A DNA stretch of 39,191 nucleotides, taken from the NCBI GenBank assembly GCA_018303995.1, contig JAGVXB010000029.1, positions 1 through 39,191 on the forward strand, in the 5' to 3' direction. Below, one piece after another: positions 16,706-25,733 of the stretch; positions within the stretch are counted from its first letter, which is position 1, and every line of letters begins with the position of its first letter. A program made the translations under genes and the position numbers. The DNA comes from Candidatus Pacearchaeota archaeon (GTDB lineage: Archaea > Nanobdellota > Nanobdellia > Pacearchaeales > GW2011-AR1). Under the pieces are notes generated by a model that saw only the letters and a list, made by a program, of their open reading frames with translations, did no database searches and was not told the origin of the DNA.

Positions 16706-18155
16706 GAAATTAATTTATGCTATCTTAACAATTATAATAATCGTAAGTGCTTCTTTTATGGCCTTGGATCTATTCCAAGTAGAACAGCTATATTCTTATG
16801 ATGCTTATTTTAGTATCGGTTATGCTAATTTATTTTTAGAGACAGGGGAAGTAACAAGTAATATTAATCCTCCATATTCTACAGAATCTATTTTGAACCC
16901 TACTGGTTATTTACAATTTCTTTCTTTGCATCACGCAATCATTAAAGTTATTTTGAGTGTTGATTCTTTTCTAGCTGCAAAAATATTCTTAATCTTTTCT
17001 ATAATCCTACTAAACTTAAGTGTCTATATATTGCTAAACAAATTTTTTAAAAATAATGCAATTATTCTAACAGCTTTAATTTTAATGAATTTTATTCCGA
17101 TAATTAACTATAGATTCTCATTTTTTGTTCAAGAAAATATTTCCCTTCTATTAGTTTTAGCGATATTTTTTGTTTTAATCTTGAAAGAGCAATGGCCAAT
17201 TTTAGTTTTATATCCTACAAGTCTAGCCATGCATCCAAAGCTAACTCTCTTCTTTACGCCTCTGATATTTATATTGTTCATTAGCTCAAAAAAGAGTGAA
17301 CAAGATTGGAAATCTTTAATAAAAATACCGATTCTTACTTTAGTGCTGAGCCTATTCTTTTTATCTCCAGTTTTTACAGTAATTCAAGGCTATATCTCTA
17401 ATTCTGGAGCCACATACCCACTATTTCCGAAAAATCACGTATTATTTGAAGTAAATGCAGAGACTTTGACAAACTTTCTAAATATATCTTATATATTGGC
17501 GTTTACATTTGGAATAATCTATAGTTATAATGTAAACAAAAAATTAAAACCTCTGCTTTTCACTTGGATAATCTTTACCTTAATTCTTTATTTTGTTTTT
17601 AGCTATCTTGATTTTCCGACTAACAGAATAATGTTATATTTAGCAATTTTAATTCCATTTCTTATTTCATCAACTTTTACTGGCTTTAAGAATTCTTTCT
17701 CAAAAAAGATAAATATTCTAATTATGATTATGATAATGATCTTAGGAATAGTATCTTTCTCAAACTCTCCAAACAGAACTCCATTTTTAGGATGGGGGGA
17801 TGAAGAATCCCAAGCTATGAATTATTTATATAAAAACATCCAAGATCAAAATTATTTAATTATTACTCCAGAATACTCTTTGCCATTTGGTTATAATCTG
17901 AGAAATATAGAATTTAATGAATCTAGAATATCTAATCTATTTAATCAATCTTTTGAAGACTTTACGAATTCATTAAATACTGAATATCCAGAATACCGCG
18001 AAATTTACATAATTTTAGGTAGATATAGTTGTTCTACACTTAATGCTTTATCCTCTATAAGTTATATGTGCCAAAATGAAGAAAAAATATTCTATTCAAA
18101 TAATAGGATTAGAGTTTTATATATTCAAAATGAAAATAGCTCTGTTAGGGATTAA
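16695..18155 (+). CDS. Multi-TM GT-C-like membrane protein
   Basis: Many TM helices; SYDAYFSIGYANLFLETGE first-loop acidic motif. Confidence 0.75.
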   Translation: MKSKKLIYAILTIIIIVSASFMALDLFQVEQLYSYDAYFSIGYANLFLETGEVTSNINPPYSTESILNPTGYLQFLSLHHAIIKVILSVDSFLAAKIFLIFSIILLNLSVYILLNKFFKNNAIILTALILMNFIPIINYRFSFFVQENISLLLVLAIFFVLILKEQWPILVLYPTSLAMHPKLTLFFTPLIFILFISSKKSEQDWKSLIKIPILTLVLSLFFLSPVFTVIQGYISNSGATYPLFPKNHVLFEVNAETLTNFLNISYILAFTFGIIYSYNVNKKLKPLLFTWIIFTLILYFVFSYLDFPTNRIMLYLAILIPFLISSTFTGFKNSFSKKINILIMIMIMILGIVSFSNSPNRTPFLGWGDEESQAMNYLYKNIQDQNYLIITPEYSLPFGYNLRNIEFNESRISNLFNQSFEDFTNSLNTEYPEYREIYIILGRYSCSTLNALSSISYMCQNEEKIFYSNNRIRVLYIQNENSSVRD

Positions 18156-19116
18156 TAAAACAAGAAAGACAGGTTTAGAGACTTGGAAAGATAATTTGAT
18201 TAGATTTCTCTCTAAAAAAAATAAAATTAGAGAGGTCTATACTTCTAATATTATAAGCATATTAGCAGATATCCATTTTATCTTATCAGCAGATATAACT
18301 CATTCTTATAGTCAAACACCTGGCACAATCTTAATAATTTTATTGAGAAAAATTTTGGGAAAGAAACACATCCATACAGTTCACGGTAATTATTATTATG
18401 AAAATAAAGATAAGCTTGGATTGAAAAGGGTATTTTGGATCCCATTTAACAGATTATGTGTTCACTCCGCAAATCAAGTTACATTTCCTTCAAATCATTT
18501 ATTGCAAGAAATTATCTCCAAAGAAAAAGAGGTTAACCTGAAATATAAAGTCATACCAAATGGCATAGACTTGACTAATATTGCCTTAGTAAAAAGATAC
18601 TCTAAATCTCAGCTTAAAATACCAGAAGATTATAGGTTCATTTTAGAAGTAACAGGTTTTAATTTGCAAGAAAAAGCCCAAGGAATAGACCTTTTAATAA
18701 AAGAATTTAATGAATTAACTGCCATTAACAAGAAAAATATTCTATATATCCTGGGAAGTGGAAAGTTGCTTCAAGGATATAAAAATAAATATCAATCTAA
18801 AAATGTTAAATTTCTTGGATTTAGAGATGACGCCTTAGCTTTAATTAAATCCTGTGATCTTTTAGTGCATTATAGTAATCTTGACTCTTTTGGATATGTA
18901 ATTTTAGAAGGGCTGAGTTTTAATAAACCCGTTATTGCCCATGGATCTAGAGCATTTAACGAAATTTTAGGAAATGGACAAATTTCGTTAAGAGATATAA
19001 ATCAAAGTAATCTGGCAATTTTAGCTAAGAGGAGTAAAAAACTGATTAAAAAATATTCTCACTTGACTATGGGGGAATCTTTTTTGAAGCTATATAAAAA
19101 TGAAACATCTACATAA
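18130..19116 (+). CDS. Family 4 glycosyltransferase
   Basis: MKIALLGINKTRKTGLETW start; HTVHGNYYYE, IPNGIDLTNI, DLLVHYSNLDSFGYVILEGLSFNKPVIAH. Confidence 0.86.
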   Translation: MKIALLGINKTRKTGLETWKDNLIRFLSKKNKIREVYTSNIISILADIHFILSADITHSYSQTPGTILIILLRKILGKKHIHTVHGNYYYENKDKLGLKRVFWIPFNRLCVHSANQVTFPSNHLLQEIISKEKEVNLKYKVIPNGIDLTNIALVKRYSKSQLKIPEDYRFILEVTGFNLQEKAQGIDLLIKEFNELTAINKKNILYILGSGKLLQGYKNKYQSKNVKFLGFRDDALALIKSCDLLVHYSNLDSFGYVILEGLSFNKPVIAHGSRAFNEILGNGQISLRDINQSNLAILAKRSKKLIKKYSHLTMGESFLKLYKNETST

Positions 19117-20050
19117 AAAGATTCTTGGTATAATTGTACTACTAGTACTTATAGCCTGGCTCATACACTACGGCCTATCAAACTACTCATCATTCAAGGA
19201 AGTATCTTTCGAAAACCCATGGTTGCTAATAATTATCGGAATAATCTTTCTTTTAGGATACATTCCCGTGTCTGTAATTACATATTACTTACTTGCTCCA
19301 TTCAATGTGAAACTAGGCAAGAAAGAAAGCTTCGGCTTATCAATTGTAACTGGATTCTATAATTTAATCATGCCATTCCGCGGAGGAATGGCTGTGCGCG
19401 GAATATACTTAAAGAAAAAATACGGCTTTTCTTATACTAACTTCCTTGCAACTTTAGCAGCGTCTTACATATTAACATTCTTTATTGCTTCAATACTCGG
19501 TTTGTTCAGTGTTCTGAATATTTACTTAACAAAGAACATAATTAGTTGGCCAATATTTACAATATTTTCAGGAATGTTCTTAATTTTCTTGATAGTAATT
19601 GTATTGTCTCCAAAAATACCTGAAACAAAATATAAGTTTGTAAATCATTTCATTAGTACTCTAAATGGATGGCACTTAATTAAAAATAAAAGAAATATCC
19701 TCTTAGCGGTAATTATTATGTCTGTAGTTCAATTACTTCTATCTGCATTAAATCTATTATTACAATTTAAAGTATTTGGAATTGATATAACTCTCGGCTC
19801 TGCAATATTCTTATCTGCAATGGGTGCTCTTTCGATGATTGTTGGAATAACTCCGGCAGGTCTAGGGATAAATGAGGCGATAATAGTATTTTCAGCTTCT
19901 ACGCTAGGAATCACTCCAATTCAAAGTTTATCGGCTACATTAGCCGGAAGATTTGTAGGATTCATTGTGCTTTTCATTCTAGGCCCAATATTCAGTTATC
20001 TCTTAATCAAGAAAGGAGGCTCTAATGATAAAGAAAATTCTCACAAATAG
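19100..20050 (+). CDS. Flippase-like / lysylphosphatidylglycerol synthase TM-region protein
   Basis: Multi-TM; YNLIMPFRGGMAVRGIYLKKKYGFSY and GITPAGLGINEAIIVF motifs. Confidence 0.85.
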   Translation: MKHLHKKILGIIVLLVLIAWLIHYGLSNYSSFKEVSFENPWLLIIIGIIFLLGYIPVSVITYYLLAPFNVKLGKKESFGLSIVTGFYNLIMPFRGGMAVRGIYLKKKYGFSYTNFLATLAASYILTFFIASILGLFSVLNIYLTKNIISWPIFTIFSGMFLIFLIVIVLSPKIPETKYKFVNHFISTLNGWHLIKNKRNILLAVIIMSVVQLLLSALNLLLQFKVFGIDITLGSAIFLSAMGALSMIVGITPAGLGINEAIIVFSASTLGITPIQSLSATLAGRFVGFIVLFILGPIFSYLLIKKGGSNDKENSHK

Positions 20051-21605
20051 TTTCTTACAACTTTGCGTAATTTATTCGGTGTTGATTGCTGTGATGTATT
20101 TTGGAGTCATCTCACGTTATGCCTTGCATTTTCAAATATTTGCTTTAATCATTGCACTTCTGGGAATTTTTGCAATCTCAGAGTACAAAGAAAAAGAAAT
20201 TTCAAAGAAAGTACATTACATTTTATTTGTTTTAGCAATTCTAATTATTATTATATTAAGAGTAATTCCTTACTTGAATAGCAATATTCCTCTTGGATAT
20301 GATGCCGGGATATACAAGTATGCATTAGAATACGGTCTAGAAAGAAATGACTCATGGATCGTAACTGGCCCAACAATGGAACCAGCTTTCCTCTACTTAA
20401 TGGAACCATTAAAGCTATTTTTCAATGCCGATTTCATAATCAAATGGATATTCATTCTCTCAATTGTTGTTCTTGGTCTAGCTTTATACTGGTGCACTAA
20501 ACTATACCTTGGAAAGACACCCGCATTAATTTCTCTTTTATTTTATTCTGTTTCTGTAACTCAATTTCTAACGTTTACTTTCATGTATTTTAGAAATGTT
20601 CTTGGTCTAGCTTTAATGCTTTTTAGCATAGGTTTTCTAAAAAGATATCAAACTACTAATAAACGAAAACATCTCTATTTGTTTATTATCTTTGGTGGGA
20701 TATTGGGAGCAGTACACAGACCAACATTTTATCTTTTTGGTCTTTCTTACTTTTTCTACACTTTTGGTCCAGGCTGGAGAAAAAGATATGACTTCAAGAA
20801 ATATTTCGCTTATGTATTATATGGAATAATCATTCTTCTAATTGCAGTTTCTTTTTACATAGGAAGGTTTTGGCCTGCAATTACTACAATAATTGAACCT
20901 GTTGCATCTAGTTTTGTAGATGCTGGAGAAAGCCCAGGCACATTCATTTCATTTAAACAATATCAATTTCTAACTTTAGCATACTTTACTTTTGCATTAA
21001 TTGGGATATTTTCACTCTTAAAAAAAAGGAAATTTGACTTCCTAGTTATTTGGGCACTAATTAACGCTTCAATTGTATATTTCCAGTTATTCTTCTTTAA
21101 CAGATTTATCATTCACTTAGACATTATCTTGCTTATGTTTGTAGGTCTAGGTTTTAGTTTAGTAATCCAAGAAAAAAAGTGGGTAGGTGTAGGAATACTT
21201 TCGCTTCTATTCATTTCAAGCAGCTACATTATAACAAAAGAGTCTATTGGGGCAAAAAACCAGATTATTACAGAAGATGACTTATATTTGATAAGAGAAT
21301 TATCTGCCCTTACAGAACATAATTCAATGATTATGTCTTTTTCAAAAGAATATTCTCCGTGGATTTTAGCATACTCAAACAGAACAATTATTGCACCAGG
21401 ATTATTTGACGAAAATAAATGGAATGAAGCAGAGTGGAATATATTCTGGCGTGGTGCAGACAGTGAAAAGACTATAGAGTTGATGTCTAGATACGACACA
21501 AATAGACCCATCTACCTATATACAGGAACCAAAAGTTTTAACAACACCTGCTTCAATCAGTTTTTAGAAGAAAATGGGAGAAATGTCTATGAATATAATT
21601 GTTAA
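20025..21605 (+). CDS. GT-C-like multi-TM glycosyltransferase
   Basis: ~10 TM helices; LGYDAGIYKYALEYG acidic loop; C-terminal soluble domain. Confidence 0.75.
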   Translation: MIKKILTNSFLQLCVIYSVLIAVMYFGVISRYALHFQIFALIIALLGIFAISEYKEKEISKKVHYILFVLAILIIIILRVIPYLNSNIPLGYDAGIYKYALEYGLERNDSWIVTGPTMEPAFLYLMEPLKLFFNADFIIKWIFILSIVVLGLALYWCTKLYLGKTPALISLLFYSVSVTQFLTFTFMYFRNVLGLALMLFSIGFLKRYQTTNKRKHLYLFIIFGGILGAVHRPTFYLFGLSYFFYTFGPGWRKRYDFKKYFAYVLYGIIILLIAVSFYIGRFWPAITTIIEPVASSFVDAGESPGTFISFKQYQFLTLAYFTFALIGIFSLLKKRKFDFLVIWALINASIVYFQLFFFNRFIIHLDIILLMFVGLGFSLVIQEKKWVGVGILSLLFISSSYIITKESIGAKNQIITEDDLYLIRELSALTEHNSMIMSFSKEYSPWILAYSNRTIIAPGLFDENKWNEAEWNIFWRGADSEKTIELMSRYDTNRPIYLYTGTKSFNNTCFNQFLEENGRNVYEYNC

Positions 21606-22155
21606 AAAACCAAGAGTTCCTTTACTGATTAAGTTAATTATAATTGCAATTCCACTGTTTATTTTTGGATATCTAATAACTGTAAATTTCATAATTGATC
21701 AAGAATTCAATTACTTCTATGATATTGGGGGAGAAGAAGATACAGCTAAGCCATATCTAACTCCTGTTGAAAGAATGTCTGAAATTTATAATAACTCCTC
21801 TGAAAATTATCGGAATGTTAATTATGATTTAGTTTATGTTAATCCTCCTATTCAAAAAGGATCAGAATATGCAGATATTCAGATGAGGGTTATTCCTCCA
21901 ATTAACCTTTCATTTTTATTAGGTGCAAGAATAAGTCAAGAGTGGAATTATACTTGGAATGAATTAAATTTAAGTCACGCACCATCTGGCCAGTGGGTAG
22001 TGGTAGGAAAGAAAATACAGCTATATGAAACTTACTCCATTAATGATAAATTAAGTATGGCTATTCATATTCCTAAATTCTCAAGTGCAAATGGAGATAA
22101 ATTTTCAATAGACTGGATAAATATAACTGTCTACAAACCAGGAGTATTTTCATGA
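21574..22155 (+). CDS. Single-TM extracytoplasmic hypothetical protein
   Basis: N-terminal TM LIKLIIIAIPLFIFGYLITVNFI; overlaps both neighbours. Confidence 0.75.
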   Translation: MGEMSMNIIVKKPRVPLLIKLIIIAIPLFIFGYLITVNFIIDQEFNYFYDIGGEEDTAKPYLTPVERMSEIYNNSSENYRNVNYDLVYVNPPIQKGSEYADIQMRVIPPINLSFLLGARISQEWNYTWNELNLSHAPSGQWVVVGKKIQLYETYSINDKLSMAIHIPKFSSANGDKFSIDWINITVYKPGVFS

Positions 22156-22538
22156 AAAATATATTTAAAGGAAACATTGCATTAACAGTTAATCATTTAT
22201 TTCAGGTCCTACTTGTAACTTATCTAGTGTTGCTTCTTGCCGAAGAATTATGGGCGGGCGTTGTATCCAATTATCTCAACTTAAATTATATGCTTGCTTT
22301 AGTAATCATACTTGGAATATTAGACGTATTCTCAGAGCCACAAATTAAAAAACAAAAAAAGGCTACAAAGAAAGACTATCTTTTCATAATTATATTAGCA
22401 ATTGCCGGCTTTTTGATAATAAAATTAAAAACATCTAGTTTAGGTTGGTTAAGCTGGGCAATTTCAATTATAGCAGGAGTTTTAATAGCACTTTTATCAA
22501 TATTAGTTCTGGAGGACAACGACAATGAAGTGGAATAA
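22152..22538 (+). CDS. Small multi-TM protein (128 aa)
   Basis: Four predicted TM segments; overlaps both neighbours. Confidence 0.75.
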   Translation: MKNIFKGNIALTVNHLFQVLLVTYLVLLLAEELWAGVVSNYLNLNYMLALVIILGILDVFSEPQIKKQKKATKKDYLFIIILAIAGFLIIKLKTSSLGWLSWAISIIAGVLIALLSILVLEDNDNEVE

Positions 22539-22938
22539 TTTTAACACAAAAGGAAAAGTAGCTATAGTTCTAGGAATTATCTTAGCCGTAGCAGTTATAA
22601 CTTATATCATAGGATTAATCACTGGTTTAGGTATAACTCCATTAAGAATAATATTCGGATTAATCTACGTCTTATTCTTACCAGGATTTATCTTAACTTT
22701 CATCTTCTTTCCTAAGGGTAAAGAAGGAATAGATCAAATAGAAAGAATAGCTTTGTCCTTTGCATTAAGTATTGCCGTAGTTCCTTTAGTTATTTTTTAC
22801 CTCAATCTTATTGGTTTAAGAATAAGCGCTCTAAACACTTTCTTCTCAATTCTAGGGATAATAGTTATAGAATTAATTATAATTTTATTTCAACAAAGAT
22901 ATAGAACAAAATCCAACATTAAGAATATATTCTTGTAA
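22525..22938 (+). CDS. DUF1616-like membrane protein
   Basis: PLRIIFGLIYVLFLPGFILTFIFFPKGKEGIDQIERIALSFALSIAVVPL resembles the DUF1616 TM core. Confidence 0.75.
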   Translation: MKWNNFNTKGKVAIVLGIILAVAVITYIIGLITGLGITPLRIIFGLIYVLFLPGFILTFIFFPKGKEGIDQIERIALSFALSIAVVPLVIFYLNLIGLRISALNTFFSILGIIVIELIIILFQQRYRTKSNIKNIFL

Positions 22939-22952
22939 TTAGTCTTTTGATC

Positions 22953-23009
22953 CCTTCGCCAACAATCGCCCCGAGTAACTAAATTCAATCAGTCATAGAA
23001 GTCAATCCG
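22953..23009 (-). pseudogene. Decayed fragment of SBDS 3' end
   Basis: By hand ~80% nucleotide match to the coding 3' end of the intact SBDS gene (about 24538-24598), with one in-frame TGA and one 2-nt deletion. Confidence 0.85.
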
Positions 23010-23044
23010 CAATTGTCACAAGAAATAAAAAACTTTGACATAAC

Positions 23045-23746
23045 TTACTCAACTAAAAGGAGTAAACACTCCTGAGGGTTTATAAAATGAACAAACAAAG
23101 ATCCAGAGGTTGAACTAGTAGGCAAATAATTTCCTGCGCCAACACGAATCATATTTGGATCGCCTAACCATCGAACCTCTCCAATAAATGTAAGTGTAGA
23201 GTTATCAAATATTCCAGAGAAAATTGCCTCTCCATCATAAGTTCCCATTGAGAAATTAAGGCTGGCAGAATCCCCAATTAATATTGGATAAAAACTTGAA
23301 TTAAGCGTCTGAGTTAATGTTTGTGTAATAAGCCTAAAATTATTATGTGATGGAGCATTAACATAAGGTTGAAGAGTGTCTATGCTTATATTATAAACAA
23401 GATGCCCACTAACCTCATTTCCATAAATAAAGTTAGCAGAATTTGGAACAACAGAAATCTCTATTCCATCACAACCCTTTAACTCCTCTCCAGACACCGC
23501 GAACACACAAACAATTTCTTGATTAACCTCAAGGGATATTTCTTGAATTGAAACTCCCTCATTAGAGGTTATATTAATGCCTGCAAGAAAATCAATCGTC
23601 TCTCCAACAGTATAAGATGTAGTCTTAAATTCATACAATCCTAAATTTAATGCACCCGCCATTCCTATGAAAACGAGCAACACAACAACAAATGCAATAA
23701 CTCCAAGACCTAGAGCCCCATTTAACTTTCCATATCTGCTCTTCAT
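23045..23746 (-). CDS. Secreted/cell-surface protein, paralog B (C-terminally shortened)
   Basis: Paralog of 13562-14467; ends ...LFVHFINPQECLLLLVE* where A continues for about 35-40 aa. Confidence 0.82.
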   Translation of the reverse strand: MKSRYGKLNGALGLGVIAFVVVLLVFIGMAGALNLGLYEFKTTSYTVGETIDFLAGINITSNEGVSIQEISLEVNQEIVCVFAVSGEELKGCDGIEISVVPNSANFIYGNEVSGHLVYNISIDTLQPYVNAPSHNNFRLITQTLTQTLNSSFYPILIGDSASLNFSMGTYDGEAIFSGIFDNSTLTFIGEVRWLGDPNMIRVGAGNYLPTSSTSGSLFVHFINPQECLLLLVE

Positions 23747-23855
23747 ATTAACAAAACTATAATTTAATTTATAAATATATGTGGTTAAAATGATATATAT
23801 AATTTCCTAGATTATAAAAATAAAAGATTTATAAATTCCCTATTCGCATGTCGAT

Positions 23856-24518
23856 GTGAAAAAACAAACAAGATCTATTCTTGCTCGAATAGTTCCAGAA
23901 AACGATGGAATGTATGGCGTTTTTCGTCTTTCGGCGTCAGCACCACGCGCTAACCTAAGCAGTATTTGTGGAGAATTTAGAACAGACTCAACTTTCAAAG
24001 TATTGCAATTCCCATCAGCAGACAAATTGTTTTTTTACGGTCTTGAAAAAGACTTCAAACCAAATTTTAGAACTCGCTCAGAAGCAGATGCGGCTACAAA
24101 AGTATTATTTCCAACCCACTTAGAGGCACATTATAGTAAAAGAACTCCTCTTGAAGAAAGAAATGGAATCGGTTATGCAAAAATCTCTATTGAAGAAATG
24201 ACATTCGACGAAGATTGGCATAGTTTGGTCAGAAGCGTCTTAAATCATTATCAAAACACCATGGATGAAATTTTAAAAAAAAGAGAAATAGTTAGAGTGC
24301 CTGAAAAAGACACAATAGCCTACAAATCTATGCTCGGCCAATTTAAGAAATATCCCTCTTCATTAATTGATTTAGTATTAAAAAGCGGATTTTATTATTG
24401 GGCAAGAAGAGATGACACTCTCAACCTATGCATGGAACTTCAACCCTTACAAGGGGCAGTCTCACAAATTCCAGTAGGAAAACTTCCTTTGAATCCTAAA
24501 GCACTAAAAAGATCTTAG
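23856..24518 (+). CDS. Hypothetical protein (220 aa)
   Basis: GTG-start ORF in a non-overlapped interval. Confidence 0.65.
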   Translation: MKKQTRSILARIVPENDGMYGVFRLSASAPRANLSSICGEFRTDSTFKVLQFPSADKLFFYGLEKDFKPNFRTRSEADAATKVLFPTHLEAHYSKRTPLEERNGIGYAKISIEEMTFDEDWHSLVRSVLNHYQNTMDEILKKREIVRVPEKDTIAYKSMLGQFKKYPSSLIDLVLKSGFYYWARRDDTLNLCMELQPLQGAVSQIPVGKLPLNPKALKRS

Positions 24519-24529
24519 TTTATGTAAAA

Positions 24530-25198
24530 CTACTTCATCTCTTGGCTAACAATTGCACCGTGAGTAACTGAATTCAACTTGTCATAAAAATCAATCTGTA
24601 ACCCAGAAGGAATATTCATGATAACTTGCAAATCTCCATTTGAAAGCCATTCTTCACTTTCCTTATAATCTTTTAACATTCCATAAACTTGAGCACTAAA
24701 TCTGGCAGGAATGGTAATCTTTATTTTCTTAGTTTCAACCTTAATTGGAATAACTGTCGCCAATTTGATAATTAAATCATTCATCTGCGCTTCAGCAGGC
24801 CTATTATCAAAACTAAAATGTACTTCATTTATTGCCTTTCTTATCCTATCGTCAGTATAAGGCCTACCGTGCTGATCAACTGCATTTCTAATAATTAAGT
24901 CGACTACTTGTTTAATGCGTTTCTCTCGCTCAGCATCTCTGAAATCTTGATCTTTTTGTATCTCACCTTTTTTCATAATTCTATCAGCTATTACATAAAT
25001 ATCAGATGTATCAAAAGCAGCCTCAAGCTCTGCCTTAGAACAAGTCATCCCTTTTCTAACGTCAGTATAAATTGCAGGAGAATTCAAAGCAGCAGAAACA
25101 TTTCCCTTTCCAGCACGCACTTTAAGAGCTTCATCCAAATCTACAGAAATCTCAAATTGCTTTCCCTTTACCTTAATGCGTGCTTCAACTTTTGCCAT
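24530..25198 (-). CDS. SBDS / Sdo1 ribosome maturation protein
   Basis: MTCSKAELEAAFDTSDIYVIADRIMKKGEIQ, RPYTDDRIRKAINEVHFSFDNRPAEAQ; located by psmA. Confidence 0.95.
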   Translation of the reverse strand: MAKVEARIKVKGKQFEISVDLDEALKVRAGKGNVSAALNSPAIYTDVRKGMTCSKAELEAAFDTSDIYVIADRIMKKGEIQKDQDFRDAEREKRIKQVVDLIIRNAVDQHGRPYTDDRIRKAINEVHFSFDNRPAEAQMNDLIIKLATVIPIKVETKKIKITIPARFSAQVYGMLKDYKESEEWLSNGDLQVIMNIPSGLQIDFYDKLNSVTHGAIVSQEMK

Positions 25199-25247
25199 GT
25201 AATGATTTGATATATAGATTATTTAAAGATTTAGTTCTCATATCTAT

Positions 25248-25496
25248 CTAATTTTCTTGATGAATGTCTCTGCATACCATTGTTAAATCTTCAGCAGTAG
25301 TAAAAACCCCCAAATATCTAATTAATTCAGGTAATCTGCTCGTACGGATAAATCTTTTACGTCTCTCTGAAACATACAAGCCTTTTTCTCTAGCACCAGT
25401 TTCAATTGATTTATAACTTCTAGGATTTCCAATTACTTGAAGCCCTGCCCGAATATCATCTATTGTAAGCATATCCATTTTATCCATAAAATTCAA
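25248..25496 (-). CDS. Hypothetical protein (82 aa) within superoperon
   Basis: Co-oriented ORF between psmA and SBDS. Confidence 0.55.
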   Translation of the reverse strand: MNFMDKMDMLTIDDIRAGLQVIGNPRSYKSIETGAREKGLYVSERRKRFIRTSRLPELIRYLGVFTTAEDLTMVCRDIHQEN

Positions 25497-25541
25497 AAAT
25501 TATATGGCTTTTTAAGGGTTGCTGAGTACTAAGATATTTTT

Positions 25542-25667
25542 CTAAGCGTGCAATTCAATGTGCTTTATTTCTTCCTCAATTGATACCATAGCTTTACGAA
25601 TTCTTGCTATATGTTCTTTATTGCTGTCTTCATGGGATTCATTCTGTTGTTCATTTATTTTATTCAT
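25542..25667 (-). CDS. Small charged hypothetical protein (41 aa, not in ORF track)
   Basis: My translation: MNKINEQQNESHEDSNKEHIARIRKAMVSIEEEIKHIELHA*. Confidence 0.4.
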   Translation of the reverse strand: MNKINEQQNESHEDSNKEHIARIRKAMVSIEEEIKHIELHA

Positions 25668-25733
25668 AACTAAACTAGAGCATAATACTATAATAATGTA
25701 TGCTGTATATTATTATACTACACTTTCTAAGAA

